Origin: Methylocaldum marinum | GTDB taxonomy: Bacteria; Pseudomonadota; Gammaproteobacteria; Methylococcales; Methylococcaceae | Direction: 5' to 3' | Assembly: GCF_003584645.1 (NCBI RefSeq) | Contig: NZ_AP017928.1 | Location: 584,981-648,980 of the forward strand | DNA: 64,000 nt | Part shown: positions 16,773 to 26,606 of the stretch, piece after piece | How the letters are laid out: each line of letters starts with the position of its first letter | Position numbering within the stretch: the stretch's first letter is position 1 | Position numbers and translations under genes: made by a program | Notes under the pieces: generated by a model | What the model was told of the DNA's origin: nothing | Database searches by the model: none | What the model saw: only the letters and a program-made list of their open reading frames with translations

Positions 16773-18473
16773 ATGCCGATGCCGCCGCTCGCGTCTTGTT
16801 CGCTCCACGGGGTCCGCCGGCAGCGCGGCGCCATCAGCCTCCTGGCGGCGCTGGTGCTGGTGCTGGCGGCCTTGTTTACGGCGCTGGCGCTGGACACCGG
16901 GCGTCTCTTTCTGGAAAAGCGGAAATTGCAGAAGATCGCCGATCTCGCTGCTCTCGACGCCGCTCAGGCCATGGCTTGCGCCAACGACAAGAGTTCCGCG
17001 GCGTTCGCTGCGGCCCAGGCGAGCGCACTGCAAAACGGTTATGCGGGAAATCTTCCCGCGGAAAGCGGGGTGAAGCTCGGCACCGTAAACTCCGCGCAAG
17101 GTCTGCGCGCATTTGCGGAAAGCGTGGCGGCCAACGCCTATGCGGTCCAGGTCGAGACCCGGAGTATCGTACCTGCCAGTCTGGTGGTCGGGGGCTGGCT
17201 GGGCGGGGAGAAGGTCACCCTGAAAGCCAGAGCGGTGGGGCGAAGCGACTCGTTTGCCGGAATCAGCGCCGGCAGTTTTCTCGCCCGCCTGGATCCGGTC
17301 GGCCTGAACCTGCTGCTGAGCGGACTGCTCGGCACTAGCGTGAATCTCGATCTGGTGAGTTATCAGGGCATCGCGGCCGTGGACTTGAGCTTGCTGGATT
17401 TGATCAAGGCGCAAGGCACGGTGGGATCGGTGAATGAATTGCTCGCTTTGCAGATGAGCATCGGCGAGTTCTTCGGGCTCATGGCGTCAGCGCTGAGCAA
17501 CAAAGGCGACGCCGCTACGGCGGGTTACCTTTCGGTTCTCGCCGCGGGCTCGACCGACACGTTTACGCTGGCGCTCGGCGATCTGCTCCGGGTGACGACC
17601 GAGGACCCCGAAGCGGCGGCCGAAGCCAAGGTCAATGTACTCGATCTTGTGCTGCTCGGGGCCGAGGTCGCCAACGGCAAGAACGCCATCGCGATACCGT
17701 CCGCCGGAATCAGCGTTCCGGGGGGCGCGGAGATCGGTTTGAGCTTGTGGGTGATAGAGCCGCCGCAGATTGCCATAGGCCCGCCTGGACAGGACGAGTA
17801 CGGAAACTGGAAAACCCGGGTGCAAACCGCCCAGATTCGGCTGGCCGTCGATGTGGCCCTACTTCCCGATCCGGTGGGCATACCCGGAATATTGACGATT
17901 CAACTCGCCGATCTCCAGCTCGCCGTCGATGCCGCCAAGACCAGCGCCTGGCTGGAGAGCATCGGCTGCCCGACGTTGGGCGACCTGGACGGATCGGCCA
18001 CGGTCGGCAGCCAGCCGGGCCTGGTCGACATCGCAATCGGCAAGCTCGATGCGAACGGTGAAATCACGGGCCCCGCCAATGTCGCTACGGTCGAGATTCT
18101 CGGTTTGCTCGGCGGAACCAAGATCCAGGTCGGCGTCAGCGCGGAAGCGGATTTGACCAGCGATCCTCTCGCCACCCATTTCGACGGTCCGTTTCCCCAG
18201 ACCGAAACCGTGGGCACGTCGCTCGACCAGGCTTTGAACAATGCCTTGGCGAGCCTGGCGAATAGCCTGAATCTGGAGGTGACCGTGGGATCTCTCAATC
18301 TGTCTCTGCTCAATCAGATCATCGGTCTTCTCAAACCGTTACTGAGCTCCGTTATCACGGCCTTGGGAAACGTGCTTCTCACCCCGCTGCTGGAAGCTCT
18401 GGGCGTGAACGTCGGCGGCGCGGACCTGGGCGTCTTCACCGTCCGGGTCGCCCGGCCCACTTTGGTCGTCTGA
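16773..18473 (+). CDS. TadG-like pilus protein
   Basis: A 566-residue protein beginning with a Flp-like membrane segment: RQRGAISLLAALVLVLAALFTALALDTGRLFLEKRKLQKIADLAALDAAQA. This is the TadG signature (RGA, hydrophobic helix, then the conserved Asp-x-Gly-Arg and K-Lxx-xADxAAL-AA motif). The remaining 500 residues are Leu/Asp/Gly-rich and unusually free of cysteine (three or fewer), with no von Willebrand factor A domain that I can recognise. It is probably periplasmic and anchored at the inner membrane. It closes the tad gene cluster, and the c-di-GMP-type gene follows after 60 bases. Confidence 0.85.
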   Translation: MPMPPLASCSLHGVRRQRGAISLLAALVLVLAALFTALALDTGRLFLEKRKLQKIADLAALDAAQAMACANDKSSAAFAAAQASALQNGYAGNLPAESGVKLGTVNSAQGLRAFAESVAANAYAVQVETRSIVPASLVVGGWLGGEKVTLKARAVGRSDSFAGISAGSFLARLDPVGLNLLLSGLLGTSVNLDLVSYQGIAAVDLSLLDLIKAQGTVGSVNELLALQMSIGEFFGLMASALSNKGDAATAGYLSVLAAGSTDTFTLALGDLLRVTTEDPEAAAEAKVNVLDLVLLGAEVANGKNAIAIPSAGISVPGGAEIGLSLWVIEPPQIAIGPPGQDEYGNWKTRVQTAQIRLAVDVALLPDPVGIPGILTIQLADLQLAVDAAKTSAWLESIGCPTLGDLDGSATVGSQPGLVDIAIGKLDANGEITGPANVATVEILGLLGGTKIQVGVSAEADLTSDPLATHFDGPFPQTETVGTSLDQALNNALASLANSLNLEVTVGSLNLSLLNQIIGLLKPLLSSVITALGNVLLTPLLEALGVNVGGADLGVFTVRVARPTLVV

Positions 18474-18533
18474 TGCCGTGACAGCGATGCGCGCAGCTAT
18501 GTTTTGACCCGGATTCGCATAAAGCATGATGGA

Positions 18534-21500
18534 ATGATCGGACGTCATTTGAAACTCGCATGGCTGATTCTCAATCTGGCGCTGCTGGTCACGATCGGCG
18601 CGGCACTGGGGGTTGGCGCCCGCGCCGTCGTGACCGAGAGCGCCCGGGAACTGGAATGGCAGGCACAGCAGATCCGCCAGTTCGCTTCCGCGGCATTGGA
18701 GTGGTCCCGGGGCAATATGAAGCAACTGCACACGTGGCTGGAACCCTTGCCCGTGGGTTCGTCGTTTTCGAAATTGGAGATCCGAAAGAAATCCGGAACA
18801 GTGCTGGATATTCGCTACCGGGCTCCGGCAGGCGCGCCGTTCTGGGCAAGCGCTTTGCCGCCGCTCGCCGACGCGGTTCCGGAATTGCCCCTGAACTCCA
18901 AGAATTCGCTGGTGCTGAAACTGGTCCCGGCGCCATCCCGTGCTGCATCTCAGCTTGCCGAAGCACTTTATCCCGCCCTGGCGAGCGGCGTCGGCGCCAT
19001 CTTGATCGCCAATCTTTTTTTCTGGATGTATTTGCGGCGGATCGCGATGGGGAGGATGGAACAGACCCACTGGGAGAAATCGGTTTCGCCGCGGCTGGCT
19101 TCGGAACCGAAAGCGCCGCGTGGAACGACGTTGTCCCGCTCGGACGGGGCGCCGGCGGAATGCTTCGAACGTTTTCCGGAAGCGATCGTCGTTTGCGATG
19201 CCGAACGCCGGGTCAGTTACGCGAATGCGTCTGCACAGGCGCTGTTTCGCCACACGCCGGCGATCGAGCCGGGCGGTGCGGTTTTCGAATTGATCGCGCC
19301 CTGGGATCGGTCTCGCTTCGAGGAGGCGCTCGAGATTCGCGAGGAGAGCGAGGAGGGCGAGGAGGGCGAGGCCCGGATCGTAAGAATCCAGGCGCTGACG
19401 GCACTAGGCGGCATCCGCCCGCTCGACGTCGCCATCAGTCCTCCGGCCACCGTCGGAACGGAGCTGATCCTCAGTCTGCGTGACGCCAGCACCGCGCAGT
19501 CGGTCGAAAACAGCCTGGAACTGCGCGACCAGCTTCTCGATATGCTGTCGCAGGGATTGGCAATCGTGTCGCCCCGGGATCACGGCGAGATTCTGTATTG
19601 CAACCGAACCTTCCGAAACCTGCTGCGCTTGGGCGTTTCCCCCGGTGGCACGACCTTGCCGAGCGTTCTGGCGCAAGGGGCCGAAGACGGCGCGGTTCGC
19701 AACATCCAAGCCGCCGTGGAGGACATCGAGCCGCTCGATCTGAGCTTATCCTGGCGCAGCGGAGACCACCCCACGGCCAAGCTCGCGCTCCGGCTTGCGC
19801 CGCTCGCCACCGAACCGGCGGGTTCGCCCAGTCTCGCGGTCATTCTCCACGACAGGACCGAGGAAGCCGTTGCGCTCGACCGTATCGAAACGGAACTCGC
19901 GCGCTATCGGACGATACTCGAAGAAATGCCCCTGGGGCTGTGCATCGCCGACGGCGAAGGCAAGGCACTGTTCCTGAATGCGCGGCTGGCCGAGCTGACC
20001 GGGAAAACCCGCAGCCAGCTCGTGAACTCGGCCGTCGAAGAATGGCTGCCGTGGGACGCGAAAGCCCGAGGACGCGTCCAGTACGGCGAACTTACCGGGT
20101 TCCTGAGCGGCGCCGGCCAGACGCTCAGGGTCAGTACCCTGTTGTTGCAGAAAACGGCAGGCAAGGATCTATACGCCTACTTGTTCGACGACATCACCGT
20201 CTTCAGGCAACAGATCCAAACCGCCGCCGAGGAAGCCGAGCGTTTGCAACTGACGCTGGACAGTATCGCCGAGGGCATCATCACCACCAACAAGGACGGT
20301 TTCATTCAGTACCTCAACCCGCTGGCGCGACGCTTGACCGGTTTGGAAGGGCACGATTGCGTCGGCATGCCGATCGCCAAGGTGCTGTACCTGCTGGACG
20401 AGAAAAAGCGCCGTCCCTTGGCCGATCCTGTCCTTAGGGCCATCCGTATCGGCAAGACCGTCAAGTTCCGGCACGATGTTCTGCTGGTTTGCGACGGCAA
20501 GCCCGAGCTGGCCGTGGACGTTTCCGCGACGCCCATCTTCGACCGCAAGCAAGCCCTGATCGGCGGCGTGGTCGTGATAAAGGACGTATCCGAACAGCGT
20601 TCGCTGACGCGGCAAATGAAAATGCGCGCCAGCCGCGATCCGCTCACGGGCCTGGTGAATCGCCGCGAACTGCTTTCCCTGCTCGAATCCCTACAGTACG
20701 AAGTCGACGAATATCACCGGCAGCACTCCCTGTGCTACATGGACCTCGACAAATTCAAGATCGTCAACGATACCTGTGGACACCCGGCCGGCGATGAACT
20801 GCTGCGGCAGATCTCCCACTTGATGGGACAGTGCTTGCGGACCCAGGACGTTCTCGCCCGAATCGGGGGCGACGAGTTCTGCGCGCTGTTGCCGAATACC
20901 AAGGCCGACGACGCCAGGGGCGTGGCCGAGCGTATTCGGGAAACCGTGAAATCGTTCAGATTCACGTGGGACGGCAAGTATTTCGAGCTGGGCATCAGTA
21001 TCGGCATTGTGGAACTGGCTCAAGGCATTGGTGTCGAGGAGAATCTAAGCGCCGCGGACAAGGCCTGTTACGTAGCCAAGGAGCGGGGACGCGATCTGGT
21101 CCATGTATCCGCCGGGCGCGAACCGGAATTCGGCAAGACGACGCTGGCGCCCTGGAACGAGCGATTGCTCGAGGCCATGGAACACGATTATTTCCGCTTT
21201 GCCGTCCGCCAGGCGCAATTCCTCCATGGAAACGCCCGCTCCGCGCCGAGTTTCCACGAAGTCCTGCTGCAGCTATGCGAACCGGAGCAGACCCCGATCG
21301 TCGCTTCGGCATTCATGCCCAATGCCCGTCGTCTCGATCTGGTTGCCGTCATCGAGCGCTGGGCCATCAGCAAGCTCTTTGCGACCCGCCCGCAGTTTTC
21401 CGGTCCGGACGGCCGCTCGCACGTTTACTCGATCCCGCTCTCGGCGGTGACTCTCGCCGAAAACAGCTTCGTTCCGTTCTTGCTGGAACTGAGCGAGGGA

Positions 21501-21926
21501 TACGGCGTTCCGTCCTCGTCGATCTGTTTCGAAATCGCCGAGAATGATCTGGTCCAGAATTACAGCGTGGTTCGGCACTTCATGTCGAAATGCAGGGAGC
21601 ACGGCTATCGTTTCTGCCTGAACCAGTTCGGCGGCGGTTTCTCTTCTTTTGCCTACATCCGAAATCTGCCCCTGGATTTCCTCAAGATTGACGACTGCCT
21701 CACTCACCGTATCGAAATCGACCATCTCGACGAGGCCATCGTCTCGGCGATCCAGAACATTGCCGAACGCATGGATATCCGTACCATTGCCCAGGACGTG
21801 AACACGCCAAGCCTGCTCGAGCGCTTGCGGAACCTGGGCGTTCACTATGCGCAAGGAGCGGCCGTGGAATCTTCGACGGCAAGACCGGGGGTTCCGGCCC
21901 AGGGCGTCGATGCCCGCTGCACCTAA
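18534..21926 (+). CDS. Membrane PAS-GGDEF-EAL protein with intact GGDEF and degenerate EAL
   Basis: A 1130-residue signalling protein. Two N-terminal membrane helices (about 7-27 and 150-175) flank a periplasmic sensor region. PAS-like segments follow at about 205-320, 325-440, 455-560 and 570-690. The GGDEF domain (about 700-860) has RIGGDEF near 776-782, so diguanylate cyclase activity is plausible. The EAL-like domain (about 870-1120) lacks the EAL motif, has FEIAEN in place of ELTES, LNQFGGG in place of DDFGTG, and AQDVNT in place of AEGVET. It should therefore not hydrolyse c-di-GMP but might bind it. A TTG start at 18504 is possible; I chose ATG 18534. It lies directly downstream of the tad genes and may link pilus output to c-di-GMP. 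Confidence 0.9.
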   Translation: MIGRHLKLAWLILNLALLVTIGAALGVGARAVVTESARELEWQAQQIRQFASAALEWSRGNMKQLHTWLEPLPVGSSFSKLEIRKKSGTVLDIRYRAPAGAPFWASALPPLADAVPELPLNSKNSLVLKLVPAPSRAASQLAEALYPALASGVGAILIANLFFWMYLRRIAMGRMEQTHWEKSVSPRLASEPKAPRGTTLSRSDGAPAECFERFPEAIVVCDAERRVSYANASAQALFRHTPAIEPGGAVFELIAPWDRSRFEEALEIREESEEGEEGEARIVRIQALTALGGIRPLDVAISPPATVGTELILSLRDASTAQSVENSLELRDQLLDMLSQGLAIVSPRDHGEILYCNRTFRNLLRLGVSPGGTTLPSVLAQGAEDGAVRNIQAAVEDIEPLDLSLSWRSGDHPTAKLALRLAPLATEPAGSPSLAVILHDRTEEAVALDRIETELARYRTILEEMPLGLCIADGEGKALFLNARLAELTGKTRSQLVNSAVEEWLPWDAKARGRVQYGELTGFLSGAGQTLRVSTLLLQKTAGKDLYAYLFDDITVFRQQIQTAAEEAERLQLTLDSIAEGIITTNKDGFIQYLNPLARRLTGLEGHDCVGMPIAKVLYLLDEKKRRPLADPVLRAIRIGKTVKFRHDVLLVCDGKPELAVDVSATPIFDRKQALIGGVVVIKDVSEQRSLTRQMKMRASRDPLTGLVNRRELLSLLESLQYEVDEYHRQHSLCYMDLDKFKIVNDTCGHPAGDELLRQISHLMGQCLRTQDVLARIGGDEFCALLPNTKADDARGVAERIRETVKSFRFTWDGKYFELGISIGIVELAQGIGVEENLSAADKACYVAKERGRDLVHVSAGREPEFGKTTLAPWNERLLEAMEHDYFRFAVRQAQFLHGNARSAPSFHEVLLQLCEPEQTPIVASAFMPNARRLDLVAVIERWAISKLFATRPQFSGPDGRSHVYSIPLSAVTLAENSFVPFLLELSEGYGVPSSSICFEIAENDLVQNYSVVRHFMSKCREHGYRFCLNQFGGGFSSFAYIRNLPLDFLKIDDCLTHRIEIDHLDEAIVSAIQNIAERMDIRTIAQDVNTPSLLERLRNLGVHYAQGAAVESSTARPGVPAQGVDARCT

Positions 21927-22170
21927 ACCGGCCGAGTTCGCCCGGGAACGCTCTGATTACTGACGGTCAAGGAAGTAAAGCGACAAAAGCCATTCGCCCG
22001 CCGGGACAAGTCGGCCGCTCGAGGCGCAACGCGACGAGCGGGCAGGTCCACGGCCCGGTGGCTCCGGGACTGGAATTCAGACGTCGGGAAAGGATTCCCG
22101 ATGCGGCGATGGGTTCGAAAATGACAACAGATCGCGGCGTAGGCCGGCAATCCTTTGCCGACGACACTTG

Positions 22171-22467
22171 CTATTCCGATGACTCTCGAGTATTTAGTAT
22201 CAACCAAATGGTCGGCACATCGCCGTAGTGTTCCTGAATGTGGCGAACGAGCCGGTCCAGGCTGGCCCATTCCTTGACGGTTTTCCGTGCAGTCATTAGC
22301 GTCAGTTCCTCTTCACGCCACGTCAGTGTCACCACGATGGTGTAGCGGCCGTGGGGGCCCTGAATGATTTTGAAGCGCTTTACGGTTTTTTTCTGAACGT
22401 TGAGGATCAGGTCAGCCTCCGTAATGCGATGCTGGCCGACCTTCTGCCACGAGTGCGCAATGCTCAT
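22171..22467 (-). CDS. Small hypothetical protein, 98 aa
   Basis: I do not recognise the family. The sequence reads as a compact, basic, mixed alpha/beta protein: a ...VQKKTVKRFKII...GRYTIVVTLTWREEELTLMTARKTVKEWASLDRLVRHI... core, no signal peptide and no membrane segment. Codon use and an even hydrophobic pattern argue for a real gene. It stands alone, facing against the preceding GGDEF-EAL gene, with repeat-rich DNA on its upstream side. No clear ribosome site precedes the ATG. Confidence 0.6.
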   Translation of the reverse strand: MSIAHSWQKVGQHRITEADLILNVQKKTVKRFKIIQGPHGRYTIVVTLTWREEELTLMTARKTVKEWASLDRLVRHIQEHYGDVPTIWLILNTRESSE

Positions 22468-23185
22468 AGTCTATTATTCGCGAGTTTGTCTATCTGGGGT
22501 GTTGTCGTCTGATTCTTCGGTCTGCCTATTTCGGTTTTCCGAGCGGTAGACTTTCGTTTCGGCCCGGAATGCTTTCGCTGCATGAAGCGTGCCCTGGGCT
22601 GAACGCTTCGAAACATCCTGATTGCTTTCATCCTGAAAACCGCGTTTGAATCTCCGAAATGCCCGCATTCCCTTACCCCAACCCCCCTCTCGGAGGGCGA
22701 GGCGCTAACCGCCTTTCTCCCGAACTTCAAAACGCGCCGATGCAAGGATTTAACTTACCGTGTTTAGGATCGGTAGGCCGTGGCACGTCAGCGGGGTTCC
22801 ATTACCGAAAACGGTAAGCTTCCCGGAACATCCCGAAGAACTGTTCTTTTTGGTTCATTTTTCTGAAAAAGTTCCTTTGGCCGTTAAGGAAGCTTTGAAT
22901 AGACCCTCTCCCTCTGGGAGAGGGTTGGGTGAGGGCGTGTTAGATCAACCTGTTGACAGATCGCTTCTCCGAATTGGAGACTTGGTCAGACCTTCCTTAA
23001 GGCGGAACGCCGGACGGACGAACAGACAGAGAGAACAGTCTGACCCGCCCGTGTTTTGTTGCCGCCGCTCCGGGGACGTCTGCGCTTCGGCCGCCGTGAC
23101 CGGCGCACTTCCGGCACTTGCGCTGGTCTGAAAGAGGAACGGTGAGCTTTGGAAGATCGTACCGAGCCGATAGGGGCGAGCGGCT
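22468..23185. other. Gene-poor repeat-bearing stretch
   Basis: No convincing gene. It holds a perfect TTACCG-AAAA-CGGTAA hairpin near 22801, the dispersed CCCTCTCCC/GGGAGAGGG hairpin at 22903-22925, a degraded copy near 22671-22700, and then sequence leading into an SDR gene remnant. Probably decayed DNA. Confidence 0.6.
22903..22925. repeat. Dispersed hairpin repeat
   Basis: ACCCTCTCCC, a three-base loop, then GGGAGAGGGT: perfect 10-base arms, followed by TGGGTGAGGGCG. The same style of sequence occurs inside the element at 3983-4122 (AGGGAGAAGGTTAGGGTGAGGGG), indicating a repeat family spread through this genome. Confidence 0.7.
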
Positions 23186-23267
23186 CTTGGAAGCCGGCGG
23201 AACGCCGGGCGCGTCGTTCATCACGGGGCACATCCTGCTCGTCGACGGCGGGTTGACCGCTCATTGA
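23186..23267 (+). pseudogene. C-terminal remnant of a short-chain dehydrogenase (SDR)
   Basis: In one frame the DNA encodes GASFITGHILLVDGGLTAH and a stop at 23265-23267. This is the classic C-terminal end of SDR enzymes (ITG...VDGG). The preceding codons match the usual GRxGxPEE region only after a change of frame, and no upstream catalytic part is present. It is therefore a decayed fragment, just ahead of the cupin gene. Confidence 0.65.
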
Positions 23268-23304
23268 ATTTCCGTCCTGCTGCAATCGCTCCTGGAGGTG
23301 GCTT

Positions 23305-23676
23305 ATGACCGGATACGCAACGAACATCGAACGCGATACGCTCGCAAACCAGGACTACCGCCGCGTGCTCTATACCGGCCGGAATACCCAGCTCGTGCTG
23401 ATGACGCTTCAGCCGGGCGAGGAAATCGGGGTCGAAACCCATGAGGAGCACGATCAGTTCATCCGCATCGAAGCGGGTTCCGGCGTGGCCGTGCTGAAGG
23501 GCGAGGAGTACCCGTTGAGCGACGGCGTGGCGGTGGTGATTCCGGCGGGCGTCGAACACAACGTGATCAATACGTCACCCGCCCAGCCGCTCAGACTATA
23601 TACGCTCTATAGCCCGCCCGAGCACCCCGACGGTACCGTGCACCGGACGAAAGCCGACGAGCCGGCAGAACACTGA
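23305..23676 (+). CDS. Cupin-domain protein
   Basis: A single-domain cupin of 123 residues. Motif 1 is seen as ETHEEHDQFIRIEAGSGVAVLKGEEY (His-x3-His and a following Glu region), and motif 2 as VVIPAGVEHNVINT (His). These are the metal-binding positions of small bacterial cupins. A good ribosome site (CTGGAGGTGG) lies six bases upstream. Substrate is unknown; such genes often act on sugars or small organic acids. The HAD-GH65 gene follows after 21 bases, so the two are probably co-transcribed. Confidence 0.88.
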   Translation: MTGYATNIERDTLANQDYRRVLYTGRNTQLVLMTLQPGEEIGVETHEEHDQFIRIEAGSGVAVLKGEEYPLSDGVAVVIPAGVEHNVINTSPAQPLRLYTLYSPPEHPDGTVHRTKADEPAEH

Positions 23677-23697
23677 TACCGGCATTCGAGTACCGAG

Positions 23698-26601
23698 ATG
23701 AGCACTGCCGGCGCCATCGTCACGCTCTTGCCGCGGGATTACGATGCCGTTTTGTTCGACCTCGACGGTGCCTATCTCGCGCAGCGGTCGGAACGGCACG
23801 GCATCGAGATCCATTCGGCGGCCGTCGATTTTGTGCGGTCGCTACGCGCGCAGGTTATCGGAACGGCGCTGGTTTTCTCCGGTATCGATGCTTCGGCGGT
23901 GTTGGAAGCCGCCGGCATCGCGCCGCTGTTCGACGTGCGCGTGGACCGGACGGAACTCAAGGGGAAACCAGCATCCGACGCGCTTCTGGAGGCGGCGCGG
24001 CGGCTCCGGGTGAAGCCCCCGCGAGCGGTCGTGGTGACGGACACGGTCGCTGAGATCGAGGCGGCGCGGGCGGGTGGATTCGGCCTGGTCATCGGCGTTG
24101 ACCGCCTGTGCCGGTCGCAGACCTTGCGCGAGGCCGGCGCCGATGCCGTCGTGACCGGCCTGGAAGACATCCGCGTGTCCCTGGAACCGCCCTCTGCCTG
24201 GGTGTTGGTCTACGAGGACTTCGATCCGGCGCGCGAGGGTATCCGGGAATCCTTGTGCGCCCTGGGAAACGGCTATTTCGAAACACGCGGAGCCATGCCC
24301 TGGGCGCGGGCGGACGACATCCACTATCCCGGCACCTATCTGGCCGGCGGCTACAACCGGCTACAGACCGATATCGCCGGACGCGTGGTCGAGAACGAGG
24401 ACCTCGTCAACTTTCCCAATTGGCTCGCGCTCGAGTTTCGCATCGCCGACGAGGACTGGTTCGACGAGCGTGACGTCAGAATCCTGTCGTTCCGCCAGGA
24501 ACTGGACCTCCGCAGCGGCCTCTTGCTCAGGAGCCTACGCTTCGAGGACAGGCGAGGCCGGCGCAGTATTCTCGCCGAGCGCCGTCTGGTCTCTCTGGTC
24601 GACATGCATCTGGGGGCGTTCGAGTTGACCTTAACCGCCGAGAACTGGTCCGCAAACGTCACGGTCCGCTCAGGCATAGACGGCCGTGTCGTCAATGCCG
24701 GCGCGAAGCTTTACGAAAAATTCAACAGCCGCCACCTGGAGCCGCTGTCCGGTGACGTCGTCGGAGAGGACGGCGTGTGTCTCGAAGTGCGTACCTCTCA
24801 ATCGAGACTGCATGTCGCGCAGGCGGCGCGAACACAAGTCTTCAAGGACGGCCGGCGGATCGGCGCACCGCGGGTTACGATCGAGGAGCCGGGCTATATC
24901 GGGCAGGCGTTCGGGGTCGAGCTCAAGGCGAGCGAGACGCTCGTGCTGGAGAAGCTGGCCTTTTTATACACCTCGCGCGATCGCGCCATCTCGGAGTGGA
25001 GCCTCGCGGCGCGCAAGGCGACGGCGCGAGCCGAGCGCTTCGGGGGAGCGATGGCGGATCACGTCCGGGCCTGGAGGCATCTGTGGCGGCGTTTCGACGT
25101 GCGTATGGAGCCCGCCGGTCGCGATTTCAGGCTGAACGCTCCGATGATGCTTCGGCTGAACATGTTTCATCTGCTGCAGGCGGTATCGCCCAACTCCATC
25201 GATCTCGACATCGGCGTGCCGGCGCGCGGCTGGACCGGGGAAGCGTATCAGGGCCACATCTTTTGGGACGAGCTGTTCATCTTTCCGTTCTTGAATTTTC
25301 GAATGCCCGAGATCACCCGTTCGCTGCTCATGTACCGCTATCGGCGCCTAGACGAAGCGCGAGCCGCGGCCAGAAACGCCGGATTCCAGGGCGCCATGTT
25401 TCCGTGGCAAAGCGGAAGCGACGGCCAGGAGGAAACCCAGGAACTCAACCTGAATCCGCGCTCGCAGCGCTGGGTGCCCGACAACTCTTATCTCCAGCGC
25501 CACGTCGGCAGCGCCATTGCCTACAACGTCTGGCAATATTTTCAGGTCACCCGTGACATCGAGTTTCTGCAGTTCGCAGGCGCCGAGCTGATGCTCGAAA
25601 TCGCCCGCTTTTGGGCCGGCATCGCGTGTTTCAATGAGGAACGGGGGCGCTACGAGATTCGCGGGGTGATGGGCCCCGACGAGTTTCACGAGGCTTATCC
25701 CGATGCGCCGACTCCCGGCCTCGACAACAACGCCTATACCAATCTCATGGCCGTGTGGGTGCTGTGCCGGGCGCTGGACGTGCTCGATCTGCTTCCGGAC
25801 ATCCGGCGCCTCGAACTGATGCGCGAGCTTCCCCTGACCGACGAAGAAACCGTGCGCTGGGAGGACATTAGCCGCCGGATGTTCGTGCCGTTTCACGGGG
25901 ACGGGATCATCAGCCAGTTCGAGGGCTACGAAAAGCTGGCCGAGCTCGATTGGGACGGCTATCGGAAGCGGTACGGCAACATTCAGCGCCTCGAACTCAT
26001 CCTCGAAGCGGAGAACGATACGGCGAACCGCTATAAGCTGTCGAAGCAGGCCGACGTGCTGATGCTGTTCTATCTGTTTTCGTCCGAGGAGCTGAGCGAG
26101 CTGTTCACCCGTCTCGGCTATCCGTTCGAATTTGAGACCATTCCGCGCAACGTCGCGTATTATGACCGCCGTTCGTCGCACGGCTCCACCCTGTCACGGG
26201 TCGTGCACGCTTGGGTCTTGGCGCGATCGAACCGGCCGCGCGCGATGACCTATTTCGCGGAGGCGTTGCAGAGCGACCTGAGCGACATTCAGCAAGGCAC
26301 CACGGCCGAGGGCGTGCACCTCGGCGCGATGGCGGGAACGGTCGATCTGGTGCAGCGGGTAACGACCGGCATCGAGGTCACGGCCGATGTCCTCAGGCTC
26401 AATCCGCGCCTGCCCGAGGAACTGGAGGGACTCGACCTACGCATCCGCTACCGCGGGCACACGCTCGATCTACGGTTCACCCGGGACACGCTCACCGTGC
26501 ACGGCCGCGAACCCGGCATCGCCCCGATCCGCCTGGGATTCAAGGATCAGATCCACGACTTCGCCGGCGGCAGCACGCGGGTTTTCGAGCTCGGTAAATA
26601 A
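23698..26601 (+). CDS. HAD-like / glycoside hydrolase family 65 fusion (disaccharide phosphorylase type)
   Basis: A 967-residue fusion. Residues 1-165 are HAD-like, with the nucleophile motif LFDLDG (Asp 21), a motif II-like VFSGID (Ser 61), KGKPASDALLEAARRL (Lys near 90) and VVTDT in place of the usual ED acid pair. Only 40 residues separate motifs I and II, so the cap domain of beta-phosphoglucomutases is missing. From about 170 on it is GH65: GNGYFETRGAMPW, PGTYLAGGYNR, then GHIFWDELFIFPF, MFPWQSGSDGQEETQ and GVMGPDEFHE (proposed catalytic Glu near 662), ending with EGVHLGAMAGT. GH65 enzymes phosphorolyse maltose, trehalose, kojibiose or similar; which one cannot be read here. It is encoded behind a cupin and ahead of an FtsH-type protease. 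Confidence 0.92.
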   Translation: MSTAGAIVTLLPRDYDAVLFDLDGAYLAQRSERHGIEIHSAAVDFVRSLRAQVIGTALVFSGIDASAVLEAAGIAPLFDVRVDRTELKGKPASDALLEAARRLRVKPPRAVVVTDTVAEIEAARAGGFGLVIGVDRLCRSQTLREAGADAVVTGLEDIRVSLEPPSAWVLVYEDFDPAREGIRESLCALGNGYFETRGAMPWARADDIHYPGTYLAGGYNRLQTDIAGRVVENEDLVNFPNWLALEFRIADEDWFDERDVRILSFRQELDLRSGLLLRSLRFEDRRGRRSILAERRLVSLVDMHLGAFELTLTAENWSANVTVRSGIDGRVVNAGAKLYEKFNSRHLEPLSGDVVGEDGVCLEVRTSQSRLHVAQAARTQVFKDGRRIGAPRVTIEEPGYIGQAFGVELKASETLVLEKLAFLYTSRDRAISEWSLAARKATARAERFGGAMADHVRAWRHLWRRFDVRMEPAGRDFRLNAPMMLRLNMFHLLQAVSPNSIDLDIGVPARGWTGEAYQGHIFWDELFIFPFLNFRMPEITRSLLMYRYRRLDEARAAARNAGFQGAMFPWQSGSDGQEETQELNLNPRSQRWVPDNSYLQRHVGSAIAYNVWQYFQVTRDIEFLQFAGAELMLEIARFWAGIACFNEERGRYEIRGVMGPDEFHEAYPDAPTPGLDNNAYTNLMAVWVLCRALDVLDLLPDIRRLELMRELPLTDEETVRWEDISRRMFVPFHGDGIISQFEGYEKLAELDWDGYRKRYGNIQRLELILEAENDTANRYKLSKQADVLMLFYLFSSEELSELFTRLGYPFEFETIPRNVAYYDRRSSHGSTLSRVVHAWVLARSNRPRAMTYFAEALQSDLSDIQQGTTAEGVHLGAMAGTVDLVQRVTTGIEVTADVLRLNPRLPEELEGLDLRIRYRGHTLDLRFTRDTLTVHGREPGIAPIRLGFKDQIHDFAGGSTRVFELGK

Positions 26602-26606
26602 GGGCG

